Source of the DNA: Caldilineaceae bacterium
GTDB lineage: Bacteria > Chloroflexota > Anaerolineae > Caldilineales > Caldilineaceae
Direction: 5' to 3'
Assembly: GCA_020846635.1 (NCBI GenBank)
Contig: JADLDO010000019.1
Location: 1-64,000, forward strand
Length of the DNA stretch: 64,000 nt
Positions 1 to 8,009 of this stretch are shown here, in pieces. Made by a program: the position numbers and the translations under genes. Numbering within the stretch: the first letter of the stretch is position 1; every line of letters starts with the position of its first letter. The notes under the pieces were generated by a model, which was not told the origin of the DNA, ran no database searches, and saw only the letters and a list, made by a program, of their open reading frames with translations.

Positions 1-120
1 GCCCTTCAAGGACAGCACCTTCGTAATCGCTGCCGTCAATGAGGTCTTGCCGTGGTCAATGTGCCCAATCGTCCCCACGTTGACGTGGGTCTTCTTCCGT
101 TCAAATACTGCTTTGGACAT
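1..120 (-). CDS. tuf: Elongation factor Tu, N-terminal fragment (runs off window)
   Basis: Only the first 40 codons are present; the gene continues past the left edge. EF-Tu is the GTPase that delivers aminoacyl-tRNA to the ribosomal A site. The fragment starts [16 protein letters not shown] and contains the G1 (P-loop) motif GHIDHGKTS at residues 19-27, which matches bacterial EF-Tu almost residue for residue. A strong Shine-Dalgarno sequence (AAGGAGG) lies 9 bases before the ATG. A tRNA-Thr(GGT) gene sits 165 bp upstream on the same strand, as in the E. coli thrT-tufB arrangement, so co-transcription is likely. Whether a second tuf copy exists elsewhere cannot be judged from here. Confidence 0.97.
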   Translation of the reverse strand, partial: MSKAVFERKKTHVNVGTIGHIDHGKTSLTAAITKVLSLKG

Positions 121-285
121 TCGCTTAAAGCCTCCTTAGCCAAAGAATCGTCCAGCCATAAAACCAGCGATAAAAAGGTCTTTTGAATTATGAACCGCCC
201 AATCGTAAGGGCGGCCATGCATCAGACGTTGGCTGAATCCGCCGCCAACCACCCTAAGATGGCAGGCAAAGCAGGTTTGGAGAGG

Positions 286-358
<73 letters not shown>

Positions 359-435
359 CGACACTCTGGTGAATCAAGTAGTAAAAGCTTGTTTCAGCCA
401 ACAAGAATACGCTATATAAGGCGCAGTCGTCCTGT

Positions 436-464
436 AATATACACCGCATTCCTTCTAGTGTCAA
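436..464 (-). promoter_or_regulatory. Candidate sigma-70 promoter for tRNA-Thr(GGT)-tuf
   Basis: On the minus strand TTGACA (459-464) is followed after 17 bases by TATATT (436-441). Transcription would start near 429 and run through tRNA-Thr(GGT) into tuf. The promoter sits close to the tRNA side of the inserted segment, so tuf need not depend on the distant promoter in front of tRNA-Thr(TGT). The rest of 359-657 shows no gene. Confidence 0.7.
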
Positions 465-657
465 AATTTGCGTCCCTCGTCTTGTCGAACGATTTCAATA
501 GACGATCTGGAATTGCCCTTTGGCCGGTTTGAACCACTTAAGTACGTTCCGTTTGAGGATGACCATAAGGCGCGCTCCTCCATTAGCCCGGAACTTCTGC
601 ACGGCGCATAAATATCTTTTGCCTAAGTCCGTTCATATCGCACTATAAAATCTAACG

Positions 658-2265
658 TCATAACCCGTGGGTAAGCCGTTTAAGTATTTCCACGATATGT
701 ATGGCGAGAGATGCTGTGATACTAATTGAGTGAGGTGACTCGAGATTTTGCGGTATAACGAAATGTGCGCCCAAAGCACCAGAAGGAAGTTGTTGATGAA
801 CAAGGAACGCAGTAGCCTCTAGAAATGTATTAGAAACAGGCAAAGTGTGACGTGCCATGTCAGCCAGTAATGAAGCAAGCACGTCTAGATCATAGTGGCG
901 TGCAGCCCGTATAAGTATGCCGTCAAACAATACCAGAGACAACTCATCGCTCTTTAAGGGGGCATCATGCAGAATCTCTGTCCAGAGTTCTTCGGATCTG
1001 TTATAAAAGTCTGACCATTTTGGAAGGAGGGCACTCGCAACTTCAAGACTAAATCGTGCGGTTGGAACGAGATTAGCACTCAAAGGCTTAATCTCGGTTA
1101 AATTTCTACTATAATTTGTCGGTGAATTCTGTTCTTGTGCGATTTCTTGGTTATGCCTTGATGAGAGATACAACTGCTGTTGTTCACAGAAGTCCAGTGC
1201 CAAGCTGACCGCGCGCTCGCAAGCCTCGATAAGTTCCAAGTCAATGCGGTTTGTGGCACTCGGCGAAGGCATTCCACGACCATCATCTTCTGTGTTATGG
1301 AGTAAAAGGGCACAGAGCATTCCACCTACATAATTTGTGTGGTAAGTATACCGAAAGATGTAGGATGACGCTTCATCCCCTAGTAATGAGGAATGGACTG
1401 CCCCCTCAAAGTCAGGCCCCGGCAAGAAGCCCAGATTGTCCCAGACACTGACGAGCAGGTGCCAACCAAAGCGGCTGTAAGATGACCACGGCTGGCGAAG
1501 AAGCGTTGCGGCAAAGAGAAGTTCGCCAATAAGATCTAGATCCTTGCTCACAGTGCTCCAGGCAAGTCCAGCATCAATCATGTCAGAAATCCGACTAAGA
1601 TCGAGCGATGCGGGGACAGGGGTATCCCCAAAGTCAGTAATATACATAAGCTCATGAGTTAGTGCATACGCATCAGAGCGGGTCATGTAAATTGGATGAG
1701 CACAGCTTGTAATAATCGAGAGTGGAAGTAAATCCGTGAAATCTGGTCGTGTGTTGAAGAGCAGCGCACGCACCCAGCGAATATCCATATAACGGAAGGG
1801 AACTCGCGGAACTGAATCAACTTGCCCCATGGTCATGGCACGACGCAATAGAACATCAAACTCCTCGTCAGGCTCATCCAAACGCGTCAGAATAATATGG
1901 GCAAGCCCCAGTTGCGTAGCAAAATTCGGATATCGTAGTAATAGAATCCGACTCTGTGCGCTTCGGACAATCATCGAGAGTTGATGGCGTAGGGTAACGA
2001 GTAGACTTCGAGTTTCATCACAGGGTTCAGGGATTCGAGAAACGAGAAAGACTAAAATAGCCGTTTCGGCAATCACCTTTTCCACGAGAAATAAAATTGG
2101 ATCCGTGTTATCCTTCCAAAACTTGGCATAATGATCAAGCTGGTCCAAGTTTGCACTAGCAAATTTAAGGACCTTTATGAGACGAGGGAACAGCTCATCC
2201 CTTTTTAGCGACTGCGGGAGATTTTCGCGTGAAGTCTTTATTTCTCCGTTTATCAGTGTATTCAT
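658..2265 (-). CDS. Protein of unknown function (DUF6895-like)
   Basis: A 535-residue soluble protein with no signal peptide, membrane segment or familiar catalytic motif. It is rich in Leu, Ile and Arg and looks largely helical. Conserved-looking patches are RYMDIRW near residues 158-164 and ALTHELMYITDFG at 201-213. The second resembles a motif I associate with the DUF6895 family, known mainly from actinobacteria; I could not check this by search. The ATG has only a weak ribosome site. Upstream on the same strand, after a perfect hairpin, is a 70-codon gene (2405-2617), and the two probably form one transcription unit. Base composition is visibly more AT-rich than the rest of the window, which suggests acquisition into the tRNA-tuf operon. 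Function unknown; a peptide-modification or partner role for the small protein is speculation. Confidence 0.75.
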   Translation of the reverse strand: MNTLINGEIKTSRENLPQSLKRDELFPRLIKVLKFASANLDQLDHYAKFWKDNTDPILFLVEKVIAETAILVFLVSRIPEPCDETRSLLVTLRHQLSMIVRSAQSRILLLRYPNFATQLGLAHIILTRLDEPDEEFDVLLRRAMTMGQVDSVPRVPFRYMDIRWVRALLFNTRPDFTDLLPLSIITSCAHPIYMTRSDAYALTHELMYITDFGDTPVPASLDLSRISDMIDAGLAWSTVSKDLDLIGELLFAATLLRQPWSSYSRFGWHLLVSVWDNLGFLPGPDFEGAVHSSLLGDEASSYIFRYTYHTNYVGGMLCALLLHNTEDDGRGMPSPSATNRIDLELIEACERAVSLALDFCEQQQLYLSSRHNQEIAQEQNSPTNYSRNLTEIKPLSANLVPTARFSLEVASALLPKWSDFYNRSEELWTEILHDAPLKSDELSLVLFDGILIRAARHYDLDVLASLLADMARHTLPVSNTFLEATAFLVHQQLPSGALGAHFVIPQNLESPHSISITASLAIHIVEILKRLTHGL

Positions 2266-2307
2266 AGGCGTGATCGCATAGGCCCCTAATGCAGTAAGAT
2301 TAAATAC

Positions 2308-2342
2308 TAGCCTTAGGGCTGTTAAATACAGCCCTAAGGCTA
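2308..2342. repeat. Perfect hairpin between the 70-codon gene and the 535-codon gene
   Basis: TAGCCTTAGGGCTG (2308-2321) pairs perfectly with CAGCCCTAAGGCTA (2329-2342) across a 7-base loop, giving a 14-bp stem. No run of T follows on either strand, so it is not a classic intrinsic terminator. Placed between two co-directional genes, it could be a partial terminator, a processing site, or an mRNA-stabilising element for the upstream small gene. Confidence 0.75.
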
Positions 2343-2404
2343 ATTAGGACGGCTTTCTTGGAAGGGAGTAGCTGACATTACCGGGTTGTAACTAGCGATT
2401 CCTG

Positions 2405-2617
2405 CTACTGGTTTATTATCTGCGATTCAAGGGATTTTAGACCACAGACGATAAAATAGTGATCTCCACCAGCAACATACCAACCAGCCAGAACACCAGG
2501 ATCTTCTATCTGGATTGCGGCAGACGATATGAGATCACGGACCGGTACATCAAGGTTTACTACCCGTTTCTCAGCAAGCATCTCAACCAGTCTCTGTAGC
2601 TCTTCCGGCTTAATCAT
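2405..2617 (-). CDS. 70-residue protein of unknown function
   Basis: A small acidic protein. The N-terminal half (about residues 1-30) is a charged, helix-prone stretch ending NLDVPVRDLI. The C-terminal half carries DPGVLAGWYVAGGDHYFIVCG, with a Gly-Gly pair, aromatic residues and a single Cys, then a short tail. I chose the ATG at 2617 because AGGAG lies 7 bases upstream; a GTG directly before it (2620) is too close. There is no signal peptide. The gene is followed by a 14-bp hairpin and the 535-residue unknown protein. The two-part leader/core-like look and small size are compatible with a peptide precursor, but also with a small regulatory or partner protein. I do not recognise the family. 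Confidence 0.65.
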   Translation of the reverse strand: MIKPEELQRLVEMLAEKRVVNLDVPVRDLISSAAIQIEDPGVLAGWYVAGGDHYFIVCGLKSLESQIINQ

Positions 2618-2620
2618 CAC

Positions 2621-3471
2621 CCTTCTCCTTTTCGTACATTGGGGTCAGTATCCTCTTCGCTAGAGAAAGCAGCCTAATCCGTAGTAGACTGAGATTAATC
2701 ACATTCCCGAATTAGAAATATGGATGAAGAAAGAATTCAAAAGTGGTTGGATCTATGACCACTTACGTTCGATCGACATGGCTGACCGGGCTTCTGCTAT
2801 GCAATTGCTCTTGGACGGCATTGTTGCAGCTAGGACTGTTCCGTAACGGGGTTTTTTGAAGGACTTGCCAAACTTGGTTCTGAGCGCTATACGTGTGGAA
2901 CCCTGCAACCAGTCCAACGCAATAGGCCCTTTAGGTACATCGCAGCTTACGTGAGTAGGTTTTTGAACAAAGGAAACACTTCAGTGCCCAGAGATAACGG
3001 CTTCCGGCAGAGGGTGGCAATGACAATACGTCTACCCTGCTCTCTGGCTCAACTCTGCCGCATTCCGCTGTGGCACCAATGGTAACCAGCAAACCAAAGT
3101 AAAAAGCGTCACTACCTCTTATTCAAATGGGAAAAGGTGTGTAGCAAATGCACGTATTAAGAAGAACAGCATGCCACAGAGGATGCAAGGCACGCAATGG
3201 AGGAGTTCTAAATATCTACGAATAAGAACCTTCTAGTTATCAAACAATATAGATGATAATAACTCGCTTGTCAATGCTGAATTTTTGGGTAGGTAGGGCA
3301 ATCGCGAACTATGAAATTCGTAGTGGAATAAGGCCAGAATACATGGATTTGCGGCCAGATTCAGAGCCAATTCGACCCGGCAGAGGCAAAATTCGGCCAT
3401 TTTTGTCTCCATTCAGGCCATTTCTAGTGGTTGAGCGTATTTCTTCAAGGTACGCAATTGCCCTATTTGGG
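2621..3471. other. Intergenic region without recognisable gene
   Basis: About 850 bp, AT-richer than the window average. There is no ORF with a good ribosome site and no transposase motif. A 40-codon frame at 2724-2846 (MKKEFKSGWIYDHL...) has no Shine-Dalgarno sequence. Near the right end, GGCCAGA and GGCCATTT recur several times between 3330 and 3430. The stretch TAGGGCAATCGC (3294-3305) is repeated in inverted orientation with one mismatch at 3454-3465. It may be debris of the event that separated the two tRNA groups. Confidence 0.5.
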
Positions 3472-3522
3472 CAGGTAAAGCACACCCTCATCCTTGCTAA
3501 GGATGAGGGTGTGCTTTACCTG
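3472..3522. repeat. 24-bp perfect palindrome next to tRNA-Tyr
   Basis: Bases 3472-3495 and 3499-3522 are perfect reverse complements (24-bp stem, 3-base loop GCT), with core CACACCCTCATCCTT. It begins 10 bases beyond the 3' end of tRNA-Tyr. It would fold in the tRNA transcript, but no T-run follows on either strand. It may act as terminator, RNA-processing or 3'-protecting hairpin, or be a relic of insertion at this junction. Confidence 0.8.
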
Positions 3523-3532
3523 CTAAGTTGTG

Positions 3533-3614
<82 letters not shown>

Positions 3615-3705
3615 AAACAAACCACTTCATACTGAATTACTGCATACGAATACTGACTGCTGCAACCTTCTACTACCGGCAGCACCTTCACCGCAAAGTC
3701 AGCAG

Positions 3706-3778
3706 AGCCGACGAACGGACTTGAACCGATAACCTGCTGTTTACAAAACAGCTGCTCTGCCGATTGAGCTACGTCGGC
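3706..3778 (-). tRNA. tRNA-Thr (anticodon TGT)
   Basis: A 73-nt cloverleaf on the minus strand. The acceptor stem GCCGACG pairs with CGTCGGC, discriminator T. The anticodon loop is TTTGTAA (anticodon TGT) and the T arm contains GGTTCAAGTCC. It is the first gene after the promoter at 3856-3883. Order and anticodons match thrU-tyrU of the E. coli tufB operon. Confidence 0.97.
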
Positions 3779-3855
3779 ACAAGGCTTCTGCATCCCTTTT
3801 GGCCCGTATTAGACAGGCGGAACAGAGGCACATGTTGTTGAACATGTACTGGCAG

Positions 3856-3883
3856 ATTATAGCACATCCAATCAATAGGTCAA
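3856..3883 (-). promoter_or_regulatory. Candidate sigma-70 promoter for the tRNA-Thr/tRNA-Tyr operon
   Basis: On the minus strand TTGACC (3878-3883) and a perfect TATAAT (3856-3861) are separated by 16 bases. The predicted start near 3849 lies about 70 bases before tRNA-Thr(TGT). This is one of the best promoter matches in the window, as expected for stable RNA. Confidence 0.75.
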
Positions 3884-3979
3884 ATTAGCGGGGGTTCGCG
3901 CAAAGATGAAGATCGTGTTCCACATGCGCGATACCCCTTTCCCAGAGCGTGCTGGCCCTTGTCACCTCACCCCAAACCC

Positions 3980-4696
3980 TCACCCCAAACCATAGACGGG
4001 AAGTGACACACCGTGGATATCACGCGCCGCGCCAGAGGCCAGAAAGAGAATTACCTCTGCCAGCGATTCCGGCTTAACCCATTTGCGCGTGTCCGCCTTG
4101 GGCATAGCGGCCCGGTTATCGGCGGTATCGATGGTTCCGGGCAGCACGCAATTGACGTTGATGCCTTGATCACGCACCTCTGCCGCCATGCTTTCCGTGA
4201 GGCGGATCACCGCGGCCTTGGAGGCTGAATAGGCCGCATGGTTGGCGCTGCCTGCCAGCCCGGCGCGCGCTGCCACATTGACAATCTTGCCGCGGCCCTG
4301 GCTCAACATCACAAGGAGGGCCGCCTGGCACATCACCAGCGTCGAGCGCGCATTCAGCTCAAACATAAAATCCCAGGTCGCAAGGTCCATCTCATGTACC
4401 GGCTTGCCCGCTCGATAGCCACCAATCGTATTGACCAGCGCATCCAAGCGGCCAAAGCGCGCCACAACCTGGGCCACAACCGCTGCGCCCTCATCCGGCT
4501 TCGTCACATCCACCGGCGCGGCCAACCAATGATCGGGCGAATCGGCCCAGTCGGGAAATCGCTCCCGCTGCTTCTCTGCGTTGCGATCCACAAGAATGAC
4601 CTTCGCCCCTGCCGCAGCAAAAGCGCGGGCTACCGGCCCGCCCAAGTTGCCCGTTCCCCCTGTGACCATCACCACCTGACCCGAAAAATCACCCAT
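3980..4696 (-). CDS. SDR family oxidoreductase with altered active site
   Basis: A 238-residue short-chain dehydrogenase/reductase. The NAD(P)-binding motif TGGTGNLG is at residues 12-19 and YSASK supplies the usual Tyr and Lys. The NNAG motif reads NTIGG, and the strand that normally carries the catalytic Ser reads VNVAARAG, so the Ser appears to be Ala. The start at 4696 is preferred because GGAGGGG lies just before it; reading could open 63 bases further upstream but would overlap the divergent promoter region. It diverges from the phosphopantetheinyl transferase gene (4773). Substrate unknown; the missing Ser makes a normal carbonyl reductase reaction uncertain. Confidence 0.88.
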   Translation of the reverse strand: MGDFSGQVVMVTGGTGNLGGPVARAFAAAGAKVILVDRNAEKQRERFPDWADSPDHWLAAPVDVTKPDEGAAVVAQVVARFGRLDALVNTIGGYRAGKPVHEMDLATWDFMFELNARSTLVMCQAALLVMLSQGRGKIVNVAARAGLAGSANHAAYSASKAAVIRLTESMAAEVRDQGINVNCVLPGTIDTADNRAAMPKADTRKWVKPESLAEVILFLASGAARDIHGVSLPVYGLG

Positions 4697-4772
4697 TGCC
4701 CCTCCGCGGAGACATCCGCTATAATCGCACCAAAACCGCATCAAAATCATTAAGGACAAGCACTATTCTATT

Positions 4773-5525
4773 ATGATCCGCTGGCTCATCCAATCCGTTG
4801 TGGATCACCCCGACCTGGCTGCAGGTCACCCGCCTGCTGGGCTGCTCACACCGGCGGAATTGGCTCAATTCCAAAGCTATCTCAGCCCACGCCGCCGTCG
4901 CGATTGGCTGCTAGGTCGCTGGACAGCCAAACGGTTGATCCAGACGCACATCGCCACAACGCATGGTTTTTCTCCTGCGCTCGACAGCTTCACTGTGGAG
5001 TACGATCCAAGTGGCGCGCCTCATGCCAACAGTCATCATCCGGCCTTGCGCGGGACGCCCGTTGATGGACATATGCCCATAGCCCTTTCCATCAGCCACA
5101 GCCACGGCTACGCCTTTTGCGCGCTCTGTGCAGACACGATGGGCCAAGCACGCTTGGGGGCAGATATTGAATTGGTGGAATCGCGCGCGGACACTTTTGC
5201 GAACGAATTCTTCACCCCCGACGAACAAGCCCATCTTCACAGCGCATTATCCACCCAAACCGCTCTGCTAGCGACAGCCATGTGGAGCGTCAAAGAAGCC
5301 GCGCTCAAGGCAGCTCGCGCTGATCTGCGTGCCGATCCGCGCAGCATCCAATGCCTGCCGCGCCCCATCGCCCCGCGCCACTGGACAGCGCTGCGCGTGA
5401 CGATAGCCAAGCAAAATTCGCCAGAGTTAGGGCCTCTACACGCCTGGTGGTGCGTGCTAGACAACCGGCTTCTCCCCCATTCCTCCTTCGTGCTGGCGAT
5501 CGCAGCTTATGGAGTCATCCTATAG
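4773..5525 (+). CDS. 4'-phosphopantetheinyl transferase, Sfp type
   Basis: A 250-residue enzyme that moves the phosphopantetheine arm of CoA onto a conserved Ser of carrier proteins (fatty acid, polyketide or non-ribosomal peptide synthesis). Typical motifs appear in order: basic GRWTAKRL near 48-55, SISHSHG at 106-112, GADIELVES at 129-137 (Mg-binding Asp and Glu) and WSVKEAALKA at 171-180. The length fits the two-lobed Sfp class rather than AcpS. No carrier protein or synthase lies nearby, so it probably serves carrier proteins encoded elsewhere. It is divergent from the SDR at 3980-4696 and convergent with the isomerase gene at 5573. Confidence 0.9.
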   Translation: MIRWLIQSVVDHPDLAAGHPPAGLLTPAELAQFQSYLSPRRRRDWLLGRWTAKRLIQTHIATTHGFSPALDSFTVEYDPSGAPHANSHHPALRGTPVDGHMPIALSISHSHGYAFCALCADTMGQARLGADIELVESRADTFANEFFTPDEQAHLHSALSTQTALLATAMWSVKEAALKAARADLRADPRSIQCLPRPIAPRHWTALRVTIAKQNSPELGPLHAWWCVLDNRLLPHSSFVLAIAAYGVIL

Positions 5526-5572
5526 CCGGCTAGGCGACCGTGGCGATCTTGTTGACCAGCTAAAGCATCATA

Positions 5573-6400
5573 TCATTCCCCATCAAAGAGCTTGCGCGCA
5601 TAGGCCAAGTCGGCCTCTAGCAGCCGGTCCGTGTACGTATCATCGGTATATTCAGCCGAAAAGGTCAGTGGGCCGCTGTAGCCCACGCGCTTAACCCCCT
5701 CAGCGACATCGGCCCAGGAGGTACGTCCATGTGGCCCGGCACAGAAGTAGGCTCCCCAGCGCGCCTCGCTGCCATCGGGCGGATTGGTGCGCCGCCAATA
5801 GGCATTCTTCAAATTCACCATGCAGAGATGCGACTGCACCAGTTCCAGCCCGGTCAGCGCGTCTTCGCCTTGCAGCGCATTGTGCGCCGGGTCCCAAATC
5901 GCCCCCACCCAACGCGGGTCATACTCCTTGACCAACTGGTAAAGACCCATCGAATTGATCGGCACAGAGGCTCCATAGTGATGCTGCACGCCGATCTTCA
6001 CGCCATAGCGTTCGCATAAGGGGAGCGCCGCATCCAACTGGCGGCGGGCAGCGGCCTCAGATTCCCAATAGCTGGGATGGCTGCGCTTGAAGATGACCCG
6101 GTTCATGCTAATGTTGTTGGCAGCACAGGCCGCGTAGAGCCGTTCATCCGTCAGCGGCAGCTCCACCGTCAGATTGACAATGGTGATCCCCAATTCGGCT
6201 AGGAGTTTGACAGCACCGGGCAGATCCTGCTCAATCCGATCCGGCTCAATCGGAAAACCAGGACGCACCGGTAGTTCAATCAGGTTAAAGCCCAACTCCT
6301 GCACGTGGAGCGCCAATTTGGGCAGGGAGAGATTCTTCCAGGGCTTCACAAAGACGGCAAATTGGGTTTTGTCGCGCTGAAAATTGGCACCATTCATCAT
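5573..6400 (-). CDS. Sugar phosphate isomerase/epimerase family protein (TIM barrel)
   Basis: A 275-residue protein of the xylose-isomerase-like TIM-barrel family (AP endonuclease 2 fold). Members interconvert ketoses, inosose or hydroxypyruvate-type substrates using a divalent metal. Metal-ligand candidates on successive strands are IGVQHHYG, WDPAHNALQGED and SAEYTDD, with NLIELPVRPG near the N-terminus. It has no signal peptide and is probably cytoplasmic. The gene is the last of the minus-strand run that starts at 12238, 12 bp after an SDR gene, consistent with an operon. Such proteins usually sit beside Gfo/Idh dehydrogenases in sugar or inositol catabolism, as here. The exact substrate cannot be read from sequence. 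Confidence 0.88.
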   Translation of the reverse strand: MMNGANFQRDKTQFAVFVKPWKNLSLPKLALHVQELGFNLIELPVRPGFPIEPDRIEQDLPGAVKLLAELGITIVNLTVELPLTDERLYAACAANNISMNRVIFKRSHPSYWESEAAARRQLDAALPLCERYGVKIGVQHHYGASVPINSMGLYQLVKEYDPRWVGAIWDPAHNALQGEDALTGLELVQSHLCMVNLKNAYWRRTNPPDGSEARWGAYFCAGPHGRTSWADVAEGVKRVGYSGPLTFSAEYTDDTYTDRLLEADLAYARKLFDGE

Positions 6401-6412
6401 GTACGGCTCTTT

Positions 6413-7141
6413 CTAGACGTGGGTGGGTCGCACAGAAATCAGGTCAATGTTGACATGGGGTGGCATGGATGCCACCAGCAGCGCCACGTCCGCCACATCC
6501 TGCGGCTGGAGCATCTTCTGGCGTAGTTCCTGCGGCGGTGGTTTGGGGCGGCGATCCAAGAGCGGCGTATTGCCCACCCCTGGGCAAAGCAGACAGGCGC
6601 GCACATTGTGGGGGTTGGCTTCCTCATTAGTCACTTGGGTCAGCGAATCCATCCCCATCTTCGAAGTGCTGTAGGCGACGCCACCCGCCAAGTGGGGATG
6701 GAGCGCAGCACCCGACGCCACATTGATAATTGTACCGGCAGCGCGAGAAACCATCCCCGGCAGCACCAGTTTCGTAAAGATGAAGGCGGCAGTTAAGTTG
6801 ACATCCATCAACTGACGCCACTGCTCTACGCTCGTATCGGCGATACTGCGCTGTGTGACATTCATGCCCGCGTTGTTGACCAATATGTCGATTGGGCCGA
6901 ATGCAACCTGCGCCTTCTCGACTGCGGCCTGGATCTGGGCTTCGTCGGCAATGTCCGCCGCACAGATCAGTGCGCGGCCCCCTTGCGCTATGATTTGGAC
7001 GGCAGTGGCTTGCAGCCGGGCATCATCGCGCCCCACAAGCGCCACCTGTGCGCCCGCGGCAGCAAAAGTCACGGCAATCGCCTGCCCAAAGCCACTGCTT
7101 GCGCCTGTCACCAGCGCGCTCTTGCCTTGTAAAGTGCTCAT
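6413..7141 (-). CDS. SDR family NAD(P)-dependent oxidoreductase
   Basis: A 242-residue classical short-chain dehydrogenase. TGASSGFG at residues 12-19 is the dinucleotide site, NNAG follows in DILVNNAGMN, the catalytic Ser lies in NVASG, and YSTSK carries the catalytic Tyr and Lys. Length is normal. It lies 58 bp after the cysteine hydrolase gene and 12 bp before the sugar isomerase gene, so it is very likely in the same operon. It probably oxidises or reduces a sugar-derived alcohol or acid. Unlike the SDR at 3980-4696, its active site is complete. Confidence 0.92.
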   Translation of the reverse strand: MSTLQGKSALVTGASSGFGQAIAVTFAAAGAQVALVGRDDARLQATAVQIIAQGGRALICAADIADEAQIQAAVEKAQVAFGPIDILVNNAGMNVTQRSIADTSVEQWRQLMDVNLTAAFIFTKLVLPGMVSRAAGTIINVASGAALHPHLAGGVAYSTSKMGMDSLTQVTNEEANPHNVRACLLCPGVGNTPLLDRRPKPPPQELRQKMLQPQDVADVALLVASMPPHVNIDLISVRPTHV

Positions 7142-7199
7142 CGTCTATTCCTCGTCGATATTTCTCGTCGTTATTCCCCATCGATTGGGGCTGGAAGGT

Positions 7200-7997
7200 C
7201 TATTTTTCCAAGATCACATCGCTGGTCACAGTGGGACACCAGAACTTCTCAATATACCCCACTACCAATTGCGTGCCTGTGTCATGATCCACATAGGGCG
7301 CGCGCGCCGGGTTATACATGGCATCGGTCAGGTCGCGCACCAACGCTACATTGACCCCCCACTTGACCAATTGCTTGATACCGAAGGAGCGGTTGAGGAT
7401 GCACATATTCGTATGTACCCCCATCATCAACACCTGGCGGATGCCATGCTGCTGAAGATAGTTATAGATCTCCTGCCCATTATCAGAGATACCATCCACC
7501 GTGTTGTCAATCTCCAGTTCGGGATGCTGGCGCGTCCACACCCGTTTTTCCTCAGTCTCACCCGTATCCGAGCCACCGTCAGAGTCATCAATAGGCAAGG
7601 GGGGCGCGGTGCGCTCCCCTTCGGTGGGTGGCGAAATATAGGGCGCGGCACGCAGATGCCGTCGCGCCAGCGTCTCGGCATAGTAGCTCATCGTGTCCGA
7701 GGGCGCATGGATAATGCGGATGCCCTGGGCACGCGCCGCCTTGAGTACGGCATTCATGCGCGGGGCCATTGCCTCCACTCGTTCGGACGCGCCCCGGCTC
7801 CAATGCTTGTCCCACATATCACAGACAATGATCGCAATCTGCGCTGCCGGAATGGTGCGGCGCACAATCTCCTCGCGCCAGACATTGTGGCCGTTCGCCT
7901 CTTGCATCAAGTAATAGCGCCGGAAGGGGAACAGCAATTGTCCCGCAAAATCAACACCGCGGCTTTCGGTGCCCTCTGTTTCGAGCTTTTTCTCCAC
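7200..7997 (-). CDS. Cysteine hydrolase family protein (isochorismatase-like)
   Basis: A 265-residue protein of the isochorismatase/nicotinamidase fold. These enzymes cleave amide or vinyl-ether bonds with an Asp-Lys-Cys triad. Candidates are Asp60 in IIVCDMWDKHW and Cys199 in GVHTNMCILNRS, with a basic stretch EEKRVW near 150 where the Lys is expected. An N-terminal extension of about 50 residues precedes the core, and an acidic Asp/Ser/Gly-rich insert lies near 137-148. It sits 12 bp after a Gfo/Idh gene in an operon-like run. In a sugar-acid pathway it might hydrolyse an amide or carbamoyl group, but substrate is unknown. Confidence 0.88.
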   Translation of the reverse strand: MEKKLETEGTESRGVDFAGQLLFPFRRYYLMQEANGHNVWREEIVRRTIPAAQIAIIVCDMWDKHWSRGASERVEAMAPRMNAVLKAARAQGIRIIHAPSDTMSYYAETLARRHLRAAPYISPPTEGERTAPPLPIDDSDGGSDTGETEEKRVWTRQHPELEIDNTVDGISDNGQEIYNYLQQHGIRQVLMMGVHTNMCILNRSFGIKQLVKWGVNVALVRDLTDAMYNPARAPYVDHDTGTQLVVGYIEKFWCPTVTSDVILEK

Positions 7998-8009
7998 GTA
8001 GATTCTCCC

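Noticed and set aside
2724-2846. 40-codon frame MKKEFKSGWIYDHL... upstream of the small gene
   Set aside because: No Shine-Dalgarno sequence and opposite strand to the cassette; too short to support on its own.
4773-5525. Phosphopantetheinyl transferase as sign of a polyketide or peptide synthase cluster
   Set aside because: No carrier protein, ketosynthase, adenylation or condensation domain occurs anywhere in the window.
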